This document shows, in pieces, positions 22,647 through 30,047 of a stretch of DNA of 31,817 nucleotides (position 1 is its first letter; every line of letters starts with the position of its first letter). Source of the DNA: a virus; the IMG/VR virus record IMGVR_UViG_3300021964_000294, positions 1 through 31,817 of that record. One strand, given 5' to 3'. A model generated the notes under the pieces. That model did no database searches, had not been told where the DNA came from, and saw nothing but the letters and a program-made list of their open reading frames with translations. A program made the position numbers and the translations under genes.

Positions 22647-24416
22647 TTATGGTTGTACTACTTGCCATATAAATCCTGCATAAACATCCTGTGTTGCAGT
22701 TCCACCTGTTGTTGTTTCTCTAAAAGTAAATTTTGTTCGTGATGCATAATAAGTATCTGTAGATGCTCTATAACTTAATGAACCTCTAAATTGTAAATAT
22801 AAAGTACCACTAGATGGTGTTAATGTAGTTTGTTGAGCATATTCACTAACTGTTATCCAAGTACCACCGCTTGTAATTTTATCAGTAGCACTACTAGCAA
22901 CACGTATTTTACAATCTTTATAATTATTAGATAGTGGAAATTTTTGAACATATATACTACCCTCTCCATTTGTAACTGTCATTGTAATTACATCAGAATA
23001 ATATGTACCTCCTGTACTTTTTACTTCTGAAACATTGCTATCATTTACAGATATTGTTGGTGCTGAAGTTCCAGTAGTAGTTAAAGAAGCATCGCTATAT
23101 TCAAAGTCTGCACTTGTACCTTGACCGTTAGCAACCACCTTTACATCGTATCGTGTTAGTTGTGCTAGTCCCGTTAATTGACAATCTGTTGTCACTGCTG
23201 TATTAGATGTATTTCCACTTGCACTAGGTGTAAACGTAGTACCAGCATCATAATTAGAAGTTCCATTTACTTTCTTGTATACTGTAAAATTAGATGTTGT
23301 TACAGTATCTGCAGTAATACGTATTGTTAACGATGTATTTTGTGCACTTCCTTGCAATGCTACACTAGTTATATTTGCAGGTTTAGCATCTCTTAAATAG
23401 TCTATATTTCCACTACTATCTGTTTTAAATATATAAAATGTTGGTGCTACCCCTTTTAAACCCAGTCTAGAGTAACTACTAGATTGAGTATACAAACTGC
23501 TATACCCAGTATCCGTGTATAATTTTTTACCAGTAGATAAACTAGTTGATGAAAAATTACCATATAAAGATGTAGATGTTTGAGATAATACATCATATGC
23601 TACATTTCCTCCTGTATCATCTAAACTTGTAGGGGTATTCGTAGCAGTAGCACAAGCTACCAAATTTCCATTACTCCATAACCCAGTAAAAATATATCCA
23701 TTACTAATACCGTAAGTACCGCTATCTTCAGTATATTGTATACGTTGACTATAAAAAGGAACAGGTCCATAATTTGTAGATTCCGCAGTACCTTCAAGAA
23801 TACTATCTGGTTGCATTGCATCACTTCCATAAAAAGCACTTATTTCATATTGATATTCATATTGAAATACAGTACCAGAATTTTCAACACTATCGTCAAC
23901 AAAATCTTGGTCATTTGAAGTAGAATATATGGTGTTTTCATTTCCAGTAATAGATATAAAATCACCACTACTATTAAGTATGTGAGTATATTCAGAAGGC
24001 ATAACACCTAATGTACTTCTTTTTCTTTTAATCTGTATGTTAACAACACCACTTGCAGTAAAGCTAGTATCTGTAGAAGTGTAGTCCCAATTCAATGTAA
24101 TTATTGGACCTGCAGACTCTTGTGTATATATTGCTGTTAAATTTATAACATGATTATACGTTGTAGTACCAGTTCCAGAACCAGATGTTGAAGTAGTTGT
24201 AGCAGCTGTAGTAGTTCCAGTTACTCCAATTTCTTGTTTTTCCCATCTTTTTTTATTTTTAATTACCTGGTATAATTTATTACCAAGTTTTACAAATTTA
24301 GAATCACCATCTTTACCTTCATTATTTTTAGGCATCATTTTAGCTACAAATGCGTGAGGTACATAAGATTGTAATGTAGATACTTTTTGTAAAAATCTTT
24401 TATTTTTATCTGTCAT
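22647..24416 (-). CDS. FN3/Ig-like tail surface protein (589 aa)
   Basis: Residues 1-65 are basic; a Thr/Ser/Gly linker follows (about 68-90). The remainder is beta-rich with few charged residues. One segment at about 340-450 starts PANITSVALQGSAQNTSLTI and continues with LAQLTRYDVKVVANGQG and SDASLTTTG, the pattern of a fibronectin type III domain. Such domains decorate tails and bind carbohydrate surfaces. The start overlaps the previous stop (ATGA at 24413-24416), tying it to the nozzle-like protein. The C-terminus ends in a hydrophobic strand, GFIWQVVQP. Confidence 0.6.
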   Translation of the reverse strand: MTDKNKRFLQKVSTLQSYVPHAFVAKMMPKNNEGKDGDSKFVKLGNKLYQVIKNKKRWEKQEIGVTGTTTAATTTSTSGSGTGTTTYNHVINLTAIYTQESAGPIITLNWDYTSTDTSFTASGVVNIQIKRKRSTLGVMPSEYTHILNSSGDFISITGNENTIYSTSNDQDFVDDSVENSGTVFQYEYQYEISAFYGSDAMQPDSILEGTAESTNYGPVPFYSQRIQYTEDSGTYGISNGYIFTGLWSNGNLVACATATNTPTSLDDTGGNVAYDVLSQTSTSLYGNFSSTSLSTGKKLYTDTGYSSLYTQSSSYSRLGLKGVAPTFYIFKTDSSGNIDYLRDAKPANITSVALQGSAQNTSLTIRITADTVTTSNFTVYKKVNGTSNYDAGTTFTPSASGNTSNTAVTTDCQLTGLAQLTRYDVKVVANGQGTSADFEYSDASLTTTGTSAPTISVNDSNVSEVKSTGGTYYSDVITMTVTNGEGSIYVQKFPLSNNYKDCKIRVASSATDKITSGGTWITVSEYAQQTTLTPSSGTLYLQFRGSLSYRASTDTYYASRTKFTFRETTTGGTATQDVYAGFIWQVVQP

Positions 24417-26830
24417 CTAAGTACCTTTTCTCTGTAAATAAACTGAATATCGTCAATAGAAAAATTAGAATCTATTGTTACTGGCGTGCCGCTATTACCA
24501 CTTGTAACTAATTGTAACGTATATCCATATACTTTTTCTGACGCACTGCTTTTTAAATTAGAACTTGATATAGTAAATTTCTTTACCTTTCTGTCACCAC
24601 TTGTATTATCTAACGAACCTATAGTTACAGCATCACCGTTATTACTACCATTAGTACTTGGTATTATTTGTACTGATATATTTGTTCCGTTAGTATAAGT
24701 TATTTGAATAGCATTTAAATTTTTAGGAACATCAGGACTACCAAAATCAAACTCTTTTGTTTTCATCAGTACTTGTCCACCGCCATTGTAATCTTTACTG
24801 GAAGTGTTGCTATTCCATTTTAATAATTGACTTGCTTCTAAAGAAAATAAATCTCCATTGTTGTCATTTATAAAATTAGTAGTATCATTTGCAGGAAATA
24901 CCTCATATCCACTAGAAGTATATCCTGAATTTGTTTCTGTAGTAAATGAACCAGACTTTAAATCAAATACGTATATTTTTCCATTATCATAATTAGTTGG
25001 GTCGTATTTATCAAATATAATTAATTGTTTTTTAAATGGTACAAATCCAATTTTCATACTATCCCTATAGTCGGTTTTCCAATTAATTAAATTTTGTCCA
25101 GTATCTTTATCTTGAACTAAATCAACTAAACTATTACCGTCATATAAAAATATTCCATGTTTATTAAACCAAGCTACAAACCCTTCAGCTTTAACTAAAT
25201 GCGATTGATTTAAACATCCACGATAATCGTAGGTTCCTTCTAAAAACTCTATATCTCTAGAAACATTTATAATATATAATGTGTTTTGTTTAAATTGCAG
25301 CAATCTACCACCTAAATTTTTTAGCAAGGTAATATCTTCTCCGTCATTAATTTCAACATCTATAAAATCATCTTCTTCAAAAAAATCAAAACTATTTACA
25401 TTAGATTTTAATACTCTGTCATTTTTAGTAACTAAAGTACCTTCTTGATTATAGTATCTCACATTACCTATATATGCTTTTCTATTTAATATAGTAGATG
25501 TTTTCCATCCAGTTCCATCTCTACCCACAACAGTATGGGTATTGCTTAACAAAGGTTCTTCTGTACTAAGTTTTGTAAGTATTTGACCTTGTAAATATGT
25601 AGGAGTAGAAGCAGATGGAGGATATACGTAATAGTATTTATTAGTTGCTCCAGTTATTTCTTCAAAAGAACTATATCCGCTAACTCCACTTAATCTAACA
25701 CCTTTTTCATAATTAACTTCTGCTAATAAATACCTGCTGTCTACTTCACCGAATGCTTCATTATTTACCTCTTTATAACTGTCAATCAAACCCCAATATA
25801 CTTTAAATCCAGTTACCCTATCTTTACCTGGCTCTCTTCCAATAAAAGAAAGATATAATATATGATTTAAATTTTCTGTCATACCATTAGGTTGTTTTAT
25901 AATTCCTAAAAATGTAGGTCCACTTTCTTGTACTCCATCATATATTAACGTACCCCATAATCCATATCTTTTATCAGCAGCACCATAAACTACAATATCA
26001 CTTCTATCTGCTTGGTCAGTACTTGGTGCTCCATCAAAATATGCAATACAACCCATAGTTCCTGTGCTTGATGCAGTATCACCAAGTCTAGTATTAATAT
26101 TAGCAGGAGATAAAGCTACATAACCATTGTTTGCCGTACCTGAAGTATTTTGATAATATGGTAAACCTGAAAACATATGTACTTCAGAGTTAGCTGCTTG
26201 TCTTGGTCCGCTTCCACTAGGCAATAACATTTTGTTATCATATATACCAGTACCATCTGTATTTGTTTGAACAGGTGCAACATTCATACTATTAACACCC
26301 ATTTTACCAGACTGAGGATTTTCATTTTGAGAACCAGATGTACCAAAATTTCTAGTATATTCAATACGGCTAACTATTTTAGGTGTATTATTAGGATACT
26401 CTCTGCAAACTCTTAAATTACCATCTGCTATAAACATATCAATATTACCAGTACCTGCCGTAGCAACTGTCACAGAGGCTGTAGATGGCTCTACTATGGT
26501 ATTATTATCACTTAAATCTATAAACTTTACAACTCTATTAGTCTTATCGTGATATGCAATATACTCCTTAGAAGCTTCAGAAGCATCAGTAATATCGTAA
26601 TCTGTATTAAAATGTAATAATCCATTACCATTATTAACAGATGCAGGTAGTGTATTTGGATTTTCAGTAACAGATTCATCTACTATTTTACCTAGTGTAA
26701 CTAACTTTCCAAATATTTCATTATCTAAACCTTCTAATACATGAAATTGATTAGGTTTTAAATCTCTTATAGATGCTGTACTATTTAGCCCACCACTAAA
26801 ATTATTTACGTTTATACTTCTTTTTGGCAT
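24413..26830 (-). CDS. Probable tail nozzle/stabilisation protein, beta-propeller type (805 aa)
   Basis: The start reads NVNNFSGGLNSTASIRDLKPNQFHVLEGLD, split here only as the motifs FSGGLN, RDLKPNQ and EGLDNE. That beginning, followed by repeated strand blocks such as GGRLLQFKQNTLYIINV and FNKHGIFLYDG, is typical of podovirus tail proteins that attach below the portal/adaptor (T7 gp12, P22 gp10 type). It likely forms the hexameric tube tip. The ATG is preceded by an A-rich tract and only weak AGAG. The upstream gap contains a possible overlapping small gene. Assignment is by motif pattern and context. Confidence 0.55.
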   Translation of the reverse strand: MPKRSINVNNFSGGLNSTASIRDLKPNQFHVLEGLDNEIFGKLVTLGKIVDESVTENPNTLPASVNNGNGLLHFNTDYDITDASEASKEYIAYHDKTNRVVKFIDLSDNNTIVEPSTASVTVATAGTGNIDMFIADGNLRVCREYPNNTPKIVSRIEYTRNFGTSGSQNENPQSGKMGVNSMNVAPVQTNTDGTGIYDNKMLLPSGSGPRQAANSEVHMFSGLPYYQNTSGTANNGYVALSPANINTRLGDTASSTGTMGCIAYFDGAPSTDQADRSDIVVYGAADKRYGLWGTLIYDGVQESGPTFLGIIKQPNGMTENLNHILYLSFIGREPGKDRVTGFKVYWGLIDSYKEVNNEAFGEVDSRYLLAEVNYEKGVRLSGVSGYSSFEEITGATNKYYYVYPPSASTPTYLQGQILTKLSTEEPLLSNTHTVVGRDGTGWKTSTILNRKAYIGNVRYYNQEGTLVTKNDRVLKSNVNSFDFFEEDDFIDVEINDGEDITLLKNLGGRLLQFKQNTLYIINVSRDIEFLEGTYDYRGCLNQSHLVKAEGFVAWFNKHGIFLYDGNSLVDLVQDKDTGQNLINWKTDYRDSMKIGFVPFKKQLIIFDKYDPTNYDNGKIYVFDLKSGSFTTETNSGYTSSGYEVFPANDTTNFINDNNGDLFSLEASQLLKWNSNTSSKDYNGGGQVLMKTKEFDFGSPDVPKNLNAIQITYTNGTNISVQIIPSTNGSNNGDAVTIGSLDNTSGDRKVKKFTISSSNLKSSASEKVYGYTLQLVTSGNSGTPVTIDSNFSIDDIQFIYREKVLR

Positions 26831-26927
26831 TTTTTTTTCTCTTTTTCTTTTTGTTGTATAGTCTTCTGCTATTATTAGTAGAAACGCCTTTAGACTTTCC
26901 CCCGATAGAGTTACTTGTTACCGTCAA
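26802..26927 (-). CDS. Candidate overlapping basic microprotein with TTG start (41 aa)
   Basis: A frame on the - strand begins with TTG at 26927, five bases after GGTGAG, and ends with TAA at 26804-26802. It would encode 41 residues beginning with SNSIGGKSKG and then very Lys/Arg-rich (RRLYNKKKKRKK). It overlaps the phosphoesterase's end by 17 nt and the nozzle gene's start by 29 nt, filling an otherwise empty 80-nt gap. A-rich DNA produces Lys in many frames, so this is only a candidate. Confidence 0.3.
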   Translation of the reverse strand: MTVTSNSIGGKSKGVSTNNSRRLYNKKKKRKKNAKKKYKRK

Positions 26928-27678
26928 TTAACTCACCCCATAGAGTTGTTTTACCATCTGTTATTTCTACTACTTCTACTTTAAATTCACCATTGTCAAA
27001 CCAATCTACAATAGCAAATGCGTGACCCCAGTTATGTAATCTACCCTTTAACCACTTGTTATTCTCGTGTGACATATCTTTCAAACATCCCATAGACCAA
27101 GCACCAATGTTTCCATCAAACTTTGTCATAGTATGTCGTTGTATGTCGTGGGTATGTCCATACATAACATTCTCACCATACGACTCTAAATGTTTTTTAG
27201 CATGATACGTTGTCGCATACGCACCATGAAAGAATACTAACTTACCTACTTGGATTGGTAAGTTGTATTCTGTGTATTTGTATCCTCTCTCTTTGATTTT
27301 ACACGCTTTAAAAAATGTATAATCACTAAGATAGGGATACTTGTTAGCGAAATTATCCAACCAGAGGTCGTGATTACCTTGGAGGAGATACTTTTCTTTA
27401 CATTTAACTTTCTTAAGTACTTCATCCCATTCATCTAATCCTTCATTCACTAACCTTATATCTTCATCTACTAAAGGTAATTGAAACTCTAATGGTGGTA
27501 ACTTTTTATCTTTGTACTTCCAAGCAGAACAAGATTCCCATTCTCCAACATCTCCCAGGTTTACAAACACCTTAGGTTTAACTTTGAGTATTGCTTTCTT
27601 AACACATTCTACTGCAGCTCTATCCTCTAATGGATAATGCTGGTCAGGTATTACGATACCACGTTTTTTAAGTTTCAA
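26911..27678 (-). CDS. Calcineurin-like metallophosphoesterase (255 aa)
   Basis: All motifs of the family are in order: Asp12-x-His14 (PDQH), GD at 42-43, GNHD at 101-104, His151 in FFHG and GHTH at 174-177. These coordinate two metals and hydrolyse phosphomonoesters or diesters. The substrate is unknown; phage members are proposed to process RNA or nucleotides. The start codon is TTG at 27678, supported by AGGAGG five bases upstream. Its location among virion and small-protein genes, not with replication genes, is unusual. Confidence 0.8.
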   Translation of the reverse strand: MKLKKRGIVIPDQHYPLEDRAAVECVKKAILKVKPKVFVNLGDVGEWESCSAWKYKDKKLPPLEFQLPLVDEDIRLVNEGLDEWDEVLKKVKCKEKYLLQGNHDLWLDNFANKYPYLSDYTFFKACKIKERGYKYTEYNLPIQVGKLVFFHGAYATTYHAKKHLESYGENVMYGHTHDIQRHTMTKFDGNIGAWSMGCLKDMSHENNKWLKGRLHNWGHAFAIVDWFDNGEFKVEVVEITDGKTTLWGELIDGNK

Positions 27679-27690
27679 TGAAACCTCCTA

Positions 27691-27843
27691 TTATTTAAGT
27701 GCTTTTTTAATTTCTGCAAACAGCTTGTCATCTAATTTATTTGAAGACTTAGAAACTAAGTGTTCTCCTAAATGTAATACGATAGCTTTCAATACTTTTT
27801 CAGTACCTAGTTTTGCAAGTAACTTTCCTAAAATTGGTCCCAT
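27691..27843 (-). CDS. Small amphipathic protein, possible membrane-active (50 aa)
   Basis: The frame begins on a TAATG overlap with the coiled-coil gene and encodes 50 residues. The first 30 (GPILGKLLAKLGTEKVLKAI) are strongly amphipathic with regular Leu/Ile and Lys, and the C-terminus is charged. I recall similar small proteins next to structural genes in marine phages. A membrane-associated or holin-like role is possible; there is no full-length hydrophobic helix to prove it. Confidence 0.55.
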   Translation of the reverse strand: MGPILGKLLAKLGTEKVLKAIVLHLGEHLVSKSSNKLDDKLFAEIKKALK

Positions 27844-28040
27844 TATTTTACCTCACAATCTTTGTTGCAAGCTTCTAGGCCTTTCATATATCCCTGATGC
27901 TCGATTATCATTTGTTTAACTTCTCCCAATCTACCTTGGGCCTCTTGTATTTCCTGTACAAGTGTATTATGCTGTTCAACCATTGTTTCCATTTTAGTCT
28001 CAGCTTCTTGTCTTAGGTCTACGTTTTTTTCTTTTGCCAT
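27843..28040 (-). CDS. Coiled-coil small protein (65 aa)
   Basis: Nearly the whole length is a heptad-like helix (EAETKMETMVEQHNTLVQEI), ending with two cysteines in CNKDC. It should form a coiled-coil oligomer, perhaps disulphide- or metal-linked. Its stop shares TAATG with the 50-residue gene, suggesting coupled translation. Function unknown. Confidence 0.6.
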   Translation of the reverse strand: MAKEKNVDLRQEAETKMETMVEQHNTLVQEIQEAQGRLGEVKQMIIEHQGYMKGLEACNKDCEVK

Positions 28041-28064
28041 TGTTAGTGGTCTCCTATTATGTTA

Positions 28065-28304
28065 TTATCTATAAGCTTTTGTTTTTTTAGCTACTTTTTT
28101 AGGTTGCTTAGAATGTTGCTTTCCCTTTTTAGTATCTTTTCTTTTTTTACGTGTAGTAGCTGCGTACTCTTTATCACTTAATGCTTTAATTGCAGCATCA
28201 GGTAAATAACGTTCACCAGTTTCTGATGACTTTTTACCAGACTTTGTTCCCCACTTTTGCTTAGTCCACTTTTTTAAACTCTGTTGTGACTTAGCTAATG
28301 CCAT
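28065..28304 (-). CDS. Lysine-rich small protein 1 of the basic cassette (79 aa)
   Basis: The segments SLKKWTKQKWGTKSGKKSS, GERYLPDAAIKALS and AATTRKKRKDTKKGKQHS form a pattern I associate with a small protein widespread in marine phages. Roughly a third of residues are Lys or Arg. It may bind nucleic acid inside the particle or during packaging; that is inference. Its ATG directly follows the stop of the 60-residue neighbour (shared base at 28304). Confidence 0.65.
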   Translation of the reverse strand: MALAKSQQSLKKWTKQKWGTKSGKKSSETGERYLPDAAIKALSDKEYAATTRKKRKDTKKGKQHSKQPKKVAKKTKAYR

Positions 28305-28486
28305 TACTTATAACCTCCACCTGCTGCTTTATATCGCTTAGCAAGCATCTGTGCTTTACGAGCAGACCATTGTCCAGGCCTTCCCCCTTTACTACCAGCT
28401 TTAATCACTTGAAACAATCGTTTACGCATTGATGGCTTAGTGTAGTTACCAGCTTGATTTACTTTTGATTTAGCTTTCTTTGGCAT
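28304..28486 (-). CDS. Lysine-rich small protein 2 of the basic cassette (60 aa)
   Basis: It contains GNYTKPSMRKRLFQVIKAG, then GGRPGQWSARKAQMLAKRYK and a GGG end. The WSARKAQ block is a recognisable hallmark of a small conserved phage family of unknown function. It is very basic and could wrap around a nucleic acid. It shares stop/start bases with both neighbours, so the cassette is translated as a coupled chain. Confidence 0.65.
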   Translation of the reverse strand: MPKKAKSKVNQAGNYTKPSMRKRLFQVIKAGSKGGRPGQWSARKAQMLAKRYKAAGGGYK

Positions 28487-28716
28487 TAAATACTCGATTT
28501 ATTTTTATCTCTTTTACCTTTTAAAATAGCTTCTTTTAATTGTTTTGGAAGCTTACGTTGTTTTGGTGTTAACTTCTTATCAATAGGTCCATCATTCATA
28601 TTGTCAGTACTATTCTGTCCCTTACCTCTTTCTGTTTGTGCATAATTGTCAGTACTATTCTTTCTCTTTGGTGGTCTACCGACTTGACTACCGTATGTTC
28701 CTTTTCCCATTGGCAT
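28486..28716 (-). CDS. Basic small protein 3 of the basic cassette (76 aa)
   Basis: It starts MPMGKGTYGSQVGRPPKRK, then has an internal repeat: NSTDN occurs at residues 20-24 and 35-39. The C-terminus is basic (LTPKQRKLPKQLKEAILKGK). The GRPPK segment resembles an AT-hook core (GRP flanked by basic residues), which would suit minor-groove binding in AT-rich DNA; this is suggestive only. The ATG follows GGAGG at the correct spacing. Confidence 0.65.
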   Translation of the reverse strand: MPMGKGTYGSQVGRPPKRKNSTDNYAQTERGKGQNSTDNMNDGPIDKKLTPKQRKLPKQLKEAILKGKRDKNKSSI

Positions 28717-28728
28717 TGTATTATCCTC

Positions 28729-29013
28729 CTACCATTTAACTTTATTTGCCCAATATGCTGCAGACATTTTGCCTTTAGCTATATTCTTAGCGTGTCTTGC
28801 TTTAAAACTTCTTCTACGTGCTTTACCAGCTGCGGTTTTAGGAGCTTTACCAGCACCACTAACGCCTTGTTGACCAAAACGTATAGTCTTTACCTTGTCT
28901 CCAACTTTTGCAACCACTACGTGCGATTTTTTAGGATGACTAGGTGTACGTTTAGGTTTGTTGTAACCCGATACACCAGCTCTAGTAAGTCTTGAATCTT
29001 TTTCTCTAGCCAT
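28729..29013 (-). CDS. Basic small protein 4 of the basic cassette (94 aa)
   Basis: Segments SRLTRAGVSGYNKPKRTP, KTIRFGQQGVSGAGK and RRSFKARHAKNIAKGKMSAA, ending in YWANKVKW, are highly characteristic of a conserved small protein found across marine phages. Function is not established to my knowledge. High charge and no hydrophobic core suggest nucleic-acid or nucleoprotein contact. It begins on the TAATG stop of the 46-residue gene upstream. Confidence 0.7.
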   Translation of the reverse strand: MAREKDSRLTRAGVSGYNKPKRTPSHPKKSHVVVAKVGDKVKTIRFGQQGVSGAGKAPKTAAGKARRRSFKARHAKNIAKGKMSAAYWANKVKW

Positions 29014-29153
29014 TATCCTTGTCCTCTACTTTTCTTTTTATAGTATTTACTACTAATTTTACTTCCATATTTAGTATTATTCGACATTCCTTGACGAGTT
29101 TTCTTCTTTCCATTTGTTTGTCTTTTCTGTGTTGGTCCGAATACTTTACGCAT
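29013..29153 (-). CDS. Basic small protein 5 of the basic cassette (46 aa)
   Basis: The frame runs 46 residues from the ATG at 29153 and its TAA overlaps the next ATG (TAATG). It begins MRKVFGPTQKRQTNGKKKTR and ends with a KKKSRGQG tail. It is even more basic than its neighbours and resembles another small marine-phage family. No good ribosome-binding site is seen (AGG is about 17 nt upstream), so the exact start is uncertain. Confidence 0.55.
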   Translation of the reverse strand: MRKVFGPTQKRQTNGKKKTRQGMSNNTKYGSKISSKYYKKKSRGQG

Positions 29154-29204
29154 GATGTCAAATATAATACCTATTTTATTTCTTTCCTAATACTTTCTAT
29201 ACTA

Positions 29205-29279
29205 CTATCCAAAAATACTAATTGCAAGTATAACCAAAAAGTAGACAACCCAAATGCCCACATATACGTACTTATCCAT
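29205..29279 (-). CDS. Candidate single-helix membrane microprotein (24 aa)
   Basis: An ATG at 29279, 11 nt after the XhlA-like gene's stop, opens 24 residues: a charged MDKY start and then one hydrophobic helix (VGIWVVYFLVILAISIFG). The ribosome-binding site is weak (GTGG). Position beside the XhlA-like protein suggests a small lysis or holin-like partner. The remaining 50 nt to 29154 hold nothing I can identify. Confidence 0.4.
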   Translation of the reverse strand: MDKYVYVGIWVVYFLVILAISIFG

Positions 29280-29290
29280 TTTATCCACTT

Positions 29291-29491
29291 TTACAATAAG
29301 CCTAATACCATTGCTATAAACATACCAACAGCAGTAATACGTGCAATGTTTTTTTCATTAGTACGTACTCTACCATTTTGCTCTTTAAGTAATTCTTTAA
29401 TCTCTTTAATATCGTGATAAATATCAATTACTTGAGCTTCTATAACAGCAACTCTTTCAGCCATTTGTTCTCTGTATTCACTTACTTTCAT
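29291..29491 (-). CDS. XhlA-like coiled-coil membrane protein (66 aa)
   Basis: Residues 10-48 form a heptad coiled coil (ERVAVIEAQVIDIYHDIKEI), and residues 51-66 (ITAVGMFIAMVLGLL) are a C-terminal membrane helix. This layout is that of the XhlA/haemolysin family that assists phage holins. It would sit in the inner membrane with the coiled coil in the cytoplasm. No classical multi-helix holin is seen beside it, apart from the 24-residue candidate downstream. Confidence 0.6.
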   Translation of the reverse strand: MKVSEYREQMAERVAVIEAQVIDIYHDIKEIKELLKEQNGRVRTNEKNIARITAVGMFIAMVLGLL

Positions 29492-29499
29492 AATTTTTC

Positions 29500-29796
29500 T
29501 TACGTAAATTCTCCACCGATAGTATGACTTACATTAAATGGAGCGTTTCCTATATTATCTAATATTAAGTCACTTGCTAATATTTGAGTAGAAGACAATG
29601 GATTGTTTGTTCCTCCAACCTTATCTACTGTATCCAAAGGTCCGCCATCTGCTCCAAATGTATTTGTTATTCCATTGTATGCACTCCCAGTACACAAACT
29701 AGCTAAACTTATATCAGTAGTTTCATTGCAGTCGCTTCCAGCAACCAAATCAGTTCCTACTCCTACGTTAGTGCTTGATATTCTGGGAGTTGCCAT
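29500..29796 (-). CDS. Small Gly/Thr-rich protein, possibly virion (98 aa)
   Basis: A low-charge protein rich in Gly, Thr, Ser and Asn (NVGVGTDLVAGSDCNETTDI) with no basic patches, unlike most neighbours. Such composition is common in tail-fibre tips and other exposed virion proteins. Its start shares bases with the stop of the 83-residue gene (TAATG). No family recognised. Confidence 0.5.
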   Translation of the reverse strand: MATPRISSTNVGVGTDLVAGSDCNETTDISLASLCTGSAYNGITNTFGADGGPLDTVDKVGGTNNPLSSTQILASDLILDNIGNAPFNVSHTIGGEFT

Positions 29797-30047
29797 TACT
29801 CAGCGTCTCTTATTGCTATATAGTCTGCTAATTCTGCTTCACACTCAGTAAGTTGTGATTGTAGATTAGCTTTATGTGCTTCACATTGTGATATAGCTTC
29901 ATCTACTGATTTAACATCAGTCCAGTCTACCACTTCTACATCTTTACCAGATGCATCTTGCATAGTTCTTGTATGCTTGATTTCTACCATTTTAGGTGAA
30001 TCAACTTGTACTTGTTCTTGTACTTTTTCTGCGATTACTTTAGCCAT
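29796..30047 (-). CDS. Small protein with C-terminal coiled coil (83 aa)
   Basis: The N-terminal half has short beta-like segments (KMVEIKHTRTM, VEVVDWTDV). The second half is a charged helix with heptad spacing (DEAISQCEAHKANLQSQL). It begins 8 nt inside the end of the tail-fibre gene, so it is co-transcribed and possibly a fibre-associated protein or assembly factor. Function unknown. Confidence 0.55.
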   Translation of the reverse strand: MAKVIAEKVQEQVQVDSPKMVEIKHTRTMQDASGKDVEVVDWTDVKSVDEAISQCEAHKANLQSQLTECEAELADYIAIRDAE

